Below, in pieces: positions 60,778-64,000 of a stretch of 64,000 nucleotides of DNA. The first letter of the stretch is position 1. Every line of letters begins with the position of its first letter. The stretch lies in the NCBI GenBank assembly GCA_964588325.1, contig CAZPOR010000008.1, forward strand, positions 89,133-153,132. Reading direction: 5' to 3'. Made by a program: the position numbers and the translations under genes. Under the pieces are notes generated by a model. The model did not search any database. It worked only from the letters and a program-made list of their open reading frames with translations, and was not told the DNA's origin. This stretch comes from Thiovibrio sp964588325. Lineage in GTDB: Bacteria; Desulfobacterota; Desulfobulbia; Desulfobulbales; Desulfurivibrionaceae.

Positions 60778-61182
60778 TCATTTCCGATGGCAACTGCGGC
60801 AGAGGAAGCTGCCACGGTTATCCATGGCGAGCGCCATGCCGCTGTGCGGTTCAAAGCCGTGACAGGTGGCGCATGTAATGATTTTTCCCTCGTAGAGCAC
60901 CAGTTCGGGCGGCAGGCTGCTCACCGGAAGCAATTCTTTGTTGCGGGCGGCCAAGTCGGCATAGGAGACACTGACGATATGGCCGCCGCACTCGGCCAGA
61001 AGGCAGAAACTCGCATGCGAGCCACCGGCGTTCTCATGACAGGTGAGACAGTCTGCCGAAACCGGATCGAGCTTTACGGGAGCGCCCTTCAGGGAGGGCG
61101 CCCCCCGCGTCTCCGCCGCGGAAATAGTGGCGGCGATCAGCAGCAGGGGAAAGGCGAGAGCGACAATACGCCGGAAACCCAT
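60778..61182 (-). CDS. Small triheme c-type cytochrome
   Basis: The 134-residue protein has a signal peptide (RIVALAFPLLLIAATISAAE) and three CxxCH motifs: CLTCH, CATCH and CRSCH, plus two extra Cys (FCLLAECGG). It is periplasmic and likely an electron carrier. The G-rich site AAGGGGGG precedes the ATG. A perfect hairpin CAGGAAA-TCGC-TTTCCTG (61211-61228) lies in its leader region. Confidence 0.88.
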   Translation of the reverse strand: MGFRRIVALAFPLLLIAATISAAETRGAPSLKGAPVKLDPVSADCLTCHENAGGSHASFCLLAECGGHIVSVSYADLAARNKELLPVSSLPPELVLYEGKIITCATCHGFEPHSGMALAMDNRGSFLCRSCHRK

Positions 61183-61356
61183 ATGCTTTCCCCCCTTGGA
61201 AGTGAGGTGACAGGAAATCGCTTTCCTGGTTGCCCAAAAAATCCGGACTTCCGCCCGAATTTATTTTTTACTCTGGCAACGACACGGCTCATTAGCAATC
61301 CGCTTTTCGCACACCGCGCGCTCCATGGCCGGGGCTGTGCGGAAAAAAGAAAAAAA

Positions 61357-62007
61357 CTATTTCCCGGCGCCCTGCACCGCCTCCCGGGCCAGTTGACTGA
61401 TGCGCCCCCAATCCCCCTGGGCCACCGCCTCAGACGGGGCCACCCAAGAGCCGCCCACGCAGGCCACATTGCCCAAGGCCAGATAGTCGCGGTAATTCTC
61501 CACACCGATCCCACCGGTCGGGCAAAAAACCACCTTGGGAAACGGCCCGGCAATGGCCTTGAGCATGGGGATGCCGCCCGCCGCCTCGGCGGGGAAAAAC
61601 TTGAAATGCGTGTAACCCCGCTGCATGCCGGTCATCAATTCGGAAACCGTGGCAATGCCGGGGATCAGCCCAATATCCCCCTGATTGGCCGCATCCAGCA
61701 GCTCCGGGGTCAGCCCAGGGCTGATGGCAAACACCGCCCCAGCCTCGCTCACCGCGGCCAACTCCTCGGCAGTGGTCACGGTCCCGGCCCCCACCACCGC
61801 CTCCGGCACCGAACGGGCAATCTCCCGGATGGCCGCCACGGCAACCGGAGTCCGCAGGGTGATCTCCAACACTCGAATGCCGCCCGCCACCAAAGCACGG
61901 GCCAATGGCACCGCATGGGCGAGGTCCTTGATCACCATGACCGGCACCACTGGCCCCTGGGCAAAAACCTCACCAGGGGCCATCTTCCATTTTCTTATCA
62001 GCGCCAT
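61357..62007 (-). CDS. eda: KDPG/KHG aldolase (Eda)
   Basis: The 216-residue class I aldolase has ALVAGGIRVLEITLRTPVA, VGAGTVTT, FAISPGLTPELLDAA, FKFFPAEAAGG (Schiff-base Lys) and CPTGGIG. It cleaves 2-keto-3-deoxy-6-phosphogluconate or 4-hydroxy-2-oxoglutarate. GAGGGAATCAAGG precedes the ATG. No edd lies adjacent, so an Entner-Doudoroff role is not established. Confidence 0.94.
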   Translation of the reverse strand: MALIRKWKMAPGEVFAQGPVVPVMVIKDLAHAVPLARALVAGGIRVLEITLRTPVAVAAIREIARSVPEAVVGAGTVTTAEELAAVSEAGAVFAISPGLTPELLDAANQGDIGLIPGIATVSELMTGMQRGYTHFKFFPAEAAGGIPMLKAIAGPFPKVVFCPTGGIGVENYRDYLALGNVACVGGSWVAPSEAVAQGDWGRISQLAREAVQGAGK

Positions 62008-62146
62008 CCTTGATTCCCTCGCAACATGCCGTCACACCGGTAAAAATATTTTAAGTACGTCCCCGTAATGTTCTCAGACCGAAGTCAATCAACTACCAAC
62101 AACATCATCCTTGTGCTCCAAGTCCGGTGCAATAATTAGATTATAC

Positions 62147-62470
62147 TTATGGGATGTCGAAGATGATTTGCTGCCTCTCGTCGGGATTGAAACAGTCACC
62201 TTCATCCTCCTTTTGAAACCATGCGCCAAAGAAATCCTCAACGTGCCCCTCGGTCATAAGGTGCTTGATATTTGCTGGATAAGGATGCTTGCGCGCTAAG
62301 TATCCAAGACGATATGCATCCTCACAATCTCCAAAATAATGGCCATCAATTTCAATGCCAGAGATTTGCTCCAAGTACCCGGGCAGAAGGTCAAAGTTCG
62401 TTTTATCGCCATGAGTGAGGAGTGATACCTCAAATAGCTCCGAGTTGAACTGCGCAACCTCGGCCAACAA
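62147..62470 (-). CDS. Hypothetical protein, 5' end uncertain (possibly truncated)
   Basis: The frame contains a Phe/Asp/Glu-rich protein (for example GIEIDGHYFGDCEDAYRLGY). I do not recognise the family. The usable start is a TTG at 62470, without a ribosome-binding site. Coding-like sequence in the same frame continues upstream to a TAA near 62566 without any ATG or GTG, so the 5' end may have been lost. It may be a fragment of an immunity-like or accessory protein. Confidence 0.4.
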   Translation of the reverse strand: MLAEVAQFNSELFEVSLLTHGDKTNFDLLPGYLEQISGIEIDGHYFGDCEDAYRLGYLARKHPYPANIKHLMTEGHVEDFFGAWFQKEDEGDCFNPDERQQIIFDIP

Positions 62471-62574
62471 TGTGCATAACGCTAAGAATTTGTTTTTCTC
62501 AGAAACGTGGCCATCTCCGGACGAAGGAGCGGGAGTAAACCAGGGGACGTTGCTTGCTAATTAGCGAGCCATTC

Positions 62575-62871
62575 TTAAGGGAAGTATCTCTCAATATCCA
62601 AGGCACCATGAAACACGCCCAAAATATCGATACCGCCTTCCGTTCTTATCAGATACACAATCCGGTAATGGCCATAGAGCACGATTCGGATTTCGCCTTC
62701 TGGTTCCGAACGGTATTTCTGGCCAAGCTCCGGGAATTCTCGCAACAGTTGGGCCTTGTGGTAAATACCAGCAACAACCTTTCCCGCAGCGTCCGGATTA
62801 TCACGGGCAATATATTCCAGGATATCCTTCAGCCATTGTTCGGCTTCCCTGGTCCATCTCAACTCTGCCAT
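62575..62871 (-). CDS. parE: ParE/RelE-type toxin
   Basis: The 98-residue protein has the RelE/ParE fold pattern: LRWTREAEQWLKDILEYI, FPELGQKYRSEPEGEIRIVL, YGHYRIVYLIR and GVFHGALD. The gene overlaps its antitoxin by 13 bases. Members inhibit gyrase or cleave mRNA; which applies here cannot be decided. Confidence 0.88.
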   Translation of the reverse strand: MAELRWTREAEQWLKDILEYIARDNPDAAGKVVAGIYHKAQLLREFPELGQKYRSEPEGEIRIVLYGHYRIVYLIRTEGGIDILGVFHGALDIERYFP

Positions 62872-63044
62872 GCGCGAATCCGGCGCGACATCTCTTCATC
62901 TGAAATAACCCTTCCAGATCGAGAGTCATTCATGCCCCGTTCCACCATTCTTTCGAATGCCAATTCCCGCACAATTTCTTCGTAAGTAGCATCTTCCGGC
63001 TGAGCCAAAACGACTTCTACAATTTTCTCTCTCGCTGTCTGCAT
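62859..63044 (-). CDS. Antitoxin partner of the ParE-type toxin
   Basis: This 61-residue acidic/helical protein (EDATYEEIVRELAFERMVER, then SDEEMSRRIRAW) is directly upstream of and overlapping the toxin, the standard antitoxin-toxin order. GAGAGGA precedes the ATG. A specific antitoxin family is not assigned. Confidence 0.8.
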   Translation of the reverse strand: MQTAREKIVEVVLAQPEDATYEEIVRELAFERMVERGMNDSRSGRVISDEEMSRRIRAWQS

Positions 63045-63088
63045 ACAAAATCCTCTCCATTTTCTGTCTGGGTTGGAGGGTGCAAAAT

Positions 63089-63397
63089 CTACGCTGCGGC
63101 GACCCTTTTTTCCGGCTGGATGGTCATTTTAAGCCCCATGCCGTGCAGGATGGCCAGAAGATTGGACAAGGCAGGATTGCCCCGGAGCGAGAGCGCCCGG
63201 TAAAGACTTTCCCGCGGCACCTGGGCTTTTTCCGCGACCAAGGCCATCCCACCCTGGGCTTGGGCTATCCGCCGCAAGGCCAGCAGCATGGCGTCTTTAT
63301 CTCCCTCTTCAATGGAGGCCGTAAGGTATTCGGCGGCATTGTCAGGGTCTTTCAGCCATTCACTCAGGTCTATTTCATAATGCGTCATTTCTCTCAT
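63089..63397 (-). CDS. HigA-like addiction-module antidote
   Basis: The 102-residue protein opens HYEIDLSEWLKDPDNAAEYL and has a helix-turn-helix with GGMALVAEKAQVPRESLYRAL, then NLLAILHGMGL. This matches the antidote family that follows a RelE-like toxin. Its ATG overlaps the toxin stop (ATGA), the reverse order of classical TA modules but usual for this type. Confidence 0.88.
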   Translation of the reverse strand: MREMTHYEIDLSEWLKDPDNAAEYLTASIEEGDKDAMLLALRRIAQAQGGMALVAEKAQVPRESLYRALSLRGNPALSNLLAILHGMGLKMTIQPEKRVAAA

Positions 63398-63729
63398 GCT
63401 GTTCTCTCCCTATGGCTGGCCCAGTACGATTTTGCCGTTTCAATATCCTTGGTCTGGGTTGACTTATCACCACCAAGGAGCAGCAGAACAACAGTCTTGC
63501 CGCTGATGGCGTAGTAAACGCGATACCCAGGGCCGTAATCAATCTTCAACTCGAACACGCCATTGCCGACGTTTTTGCATAAACCAAAATTTCCGAGTTC
63601 CACCCGGTCGAGCCGGACGGTAATCCTGGCAAAGGCCGCACGATCGCGCAGGCCGTAAAGCCAATCCCGGAAAGGTTCTTTGCCCTTCTCGTCGGCATAG
63701 TACTCAAGACAGTATGCCGTTTCCGGCAT
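63394..63729 (-). CDS. RelE/HigB-like addiction-module toxin (killer)
   Basis: The 111-residue protein has EPFRDWLYGLRDRAAFARIT, then FELKIDYGPGYRVYYAISG and LLLLGGDKSTQTKDIETAKS, the hallmarks of the phage-derived Gp49-like/HigB killer family. It is probably an mRNA interferase. It is first in the operon with its antidote downstream. Confidence 0.9.
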   Translation of the reverse strand: MPETAYCLEYYADEKGKEPFRDWLYGLRDRAAFARITVRLDRVELGNFGLCKNVGNGVFELKIDYGPGYRVYYAISGKTVVLLLLGGDKSTQTKDIETAKSYWASHRERTA

Positions 63730-64000
63730 GTTTTATTGTAGATTATATGTTACAATATGTCAATCTTACAGAAAGAAGGAAAAAATGGGGGGCGGCGTCC
63801 GATATTCTAACTTCCAGGAAACGAACTCCATCCCCATTTCCTGTTTCAGTCAAGTCCGTTGCTTTTGGGCTGTTAAAGTCCCATTGGCACGCAGCCGAGC
63901 ACCGGAGGGGCTGCCGAAAAAGGGCTTTGCACTGTCTGAGCGCAGCGAGTTTGCAAAGCCCCGGCAGCATCGAGGAGCGCATGGCATCCCGCCTACGGCG
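63730..64000. other. Window end without a supported gene
   Basis: These 271 bases contain the toxin promoter region and a large inverted repeat (63910-63968). No frame shows a ribosome-binding site or family motif. Confidence 0.5.
63910..63968. repeat. Large inverted repeat near the window end
   Basis: GCTGCCG...GGGCTTTGCA pairs with TGCAAAGCCC.CGGCAGC around a ~20-base loop (17 pairs with a small bulge). It resembles an interspersed palindromic repeat; no U-run follows. Confidence 0.65.

Noticed and set aside
63743..63982. Minus-strand frame of 79 codons at the window end
   Set aside because: It reads through the large palindrome and has neither a ribosome-binding site nor a recognisable motif.

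Overview
The window looks like a chromosomal segment of an anaerobic, respiratory Desulfobacterota bacterium, most likely near Desulfobulbales. This is inferred from gene content, not from a marker-gene search. The evidence is an HdrC/MvhD/MetV electron-transfer set, two small siroheme-type sulfite/nitrite reductase-like proteins, multiheme c-type cytochromes, a large ferrous-iron uptake locus, fused IspDF, and abundant c-di-GMP signalling proteins.

Layout. Positions 1-2450: the end of kdsD, a dispersed repeat, then the HdrC-MvhD-MetV genes. Positions 2771-6381 (minus strand): an accessory segment with two Cys-rich proteins, an orphan HigA-type antitoxin and a radical SAM/SPASM enzyme. The enzyme is coupled to a precursor-like protein carrying a C-X3 cysteine array. 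The enzyme/precursor part is bracketed by two copies of a ~190 bp sequence that otherwise lies downstream of tRNA-Leu, so it looks like an insertion or duplication. Positions 6856-11024 (minus): tRNA-Leu(GAG), secG, tpiA, pgk, rimI and gap, a glycolytic cluster. Positions 11172-22000: rmuC, a lone flagellin gene, an assimilatory-type sulfite reductase, tRNA-Met, nif3-like and zinc-ribbon genes, rnpB, ispDF, a 110-bp structured hairpin, thpR, aroD, aroE and aroA. Positions 22024-33000: a PAS/GGDEF/EAL protein, pgi, a J-domain protein, an M48 protease with TPRs, cob(I)alamin adenosyltransferase, a flavodoxin-like protein and HemY. Positions 33019-38814: a small zinc-ribbon protein, dnaA with an AT-rich upstream gap, and a two-subunit cytochrome bd-superfamily complex whose second subunit is fused to eight c-heme motifs.

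Positions 39095-45092 form an iron locus: feoA, an LbtU-like porin, small Cys proteins, DUF2325, HD-GYP, a decayed second feoA with a duplicated promoter, feoB and a FeoB-associated peptide. It is followed by a LysR regulator and a siroheme/ferredoxin protein. Positions 46939-51000: tRNA-Arg, a REC-TPR regulator, a two-CW peptide, and two periplasmic peptidoglycan proteins (YcbK-like and an L,D-transpeptidase). Positions 50767-55681 (minus): a surface-glycan operon with overlapping genes (polytopic protein, GT2, WbqC, WecE/RffA, EmrE-like). Positions 56099-62007: a PhnD-GAF-HD-GYP sensor, an ABC-F ATPase, a triheme cytochrome and Eda. Positions 62147-63729 (minus): a hypothetical gene and two tandem toxin-antitoxin pairs.

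The most novel candidate is the radical SAM/C-X3-repeat precursor pair with its flanking duplication. Next come the bd-superfamily octaheme fusion, the feoA relic, and the long plus-strand hairpin between ispDF and thpR.
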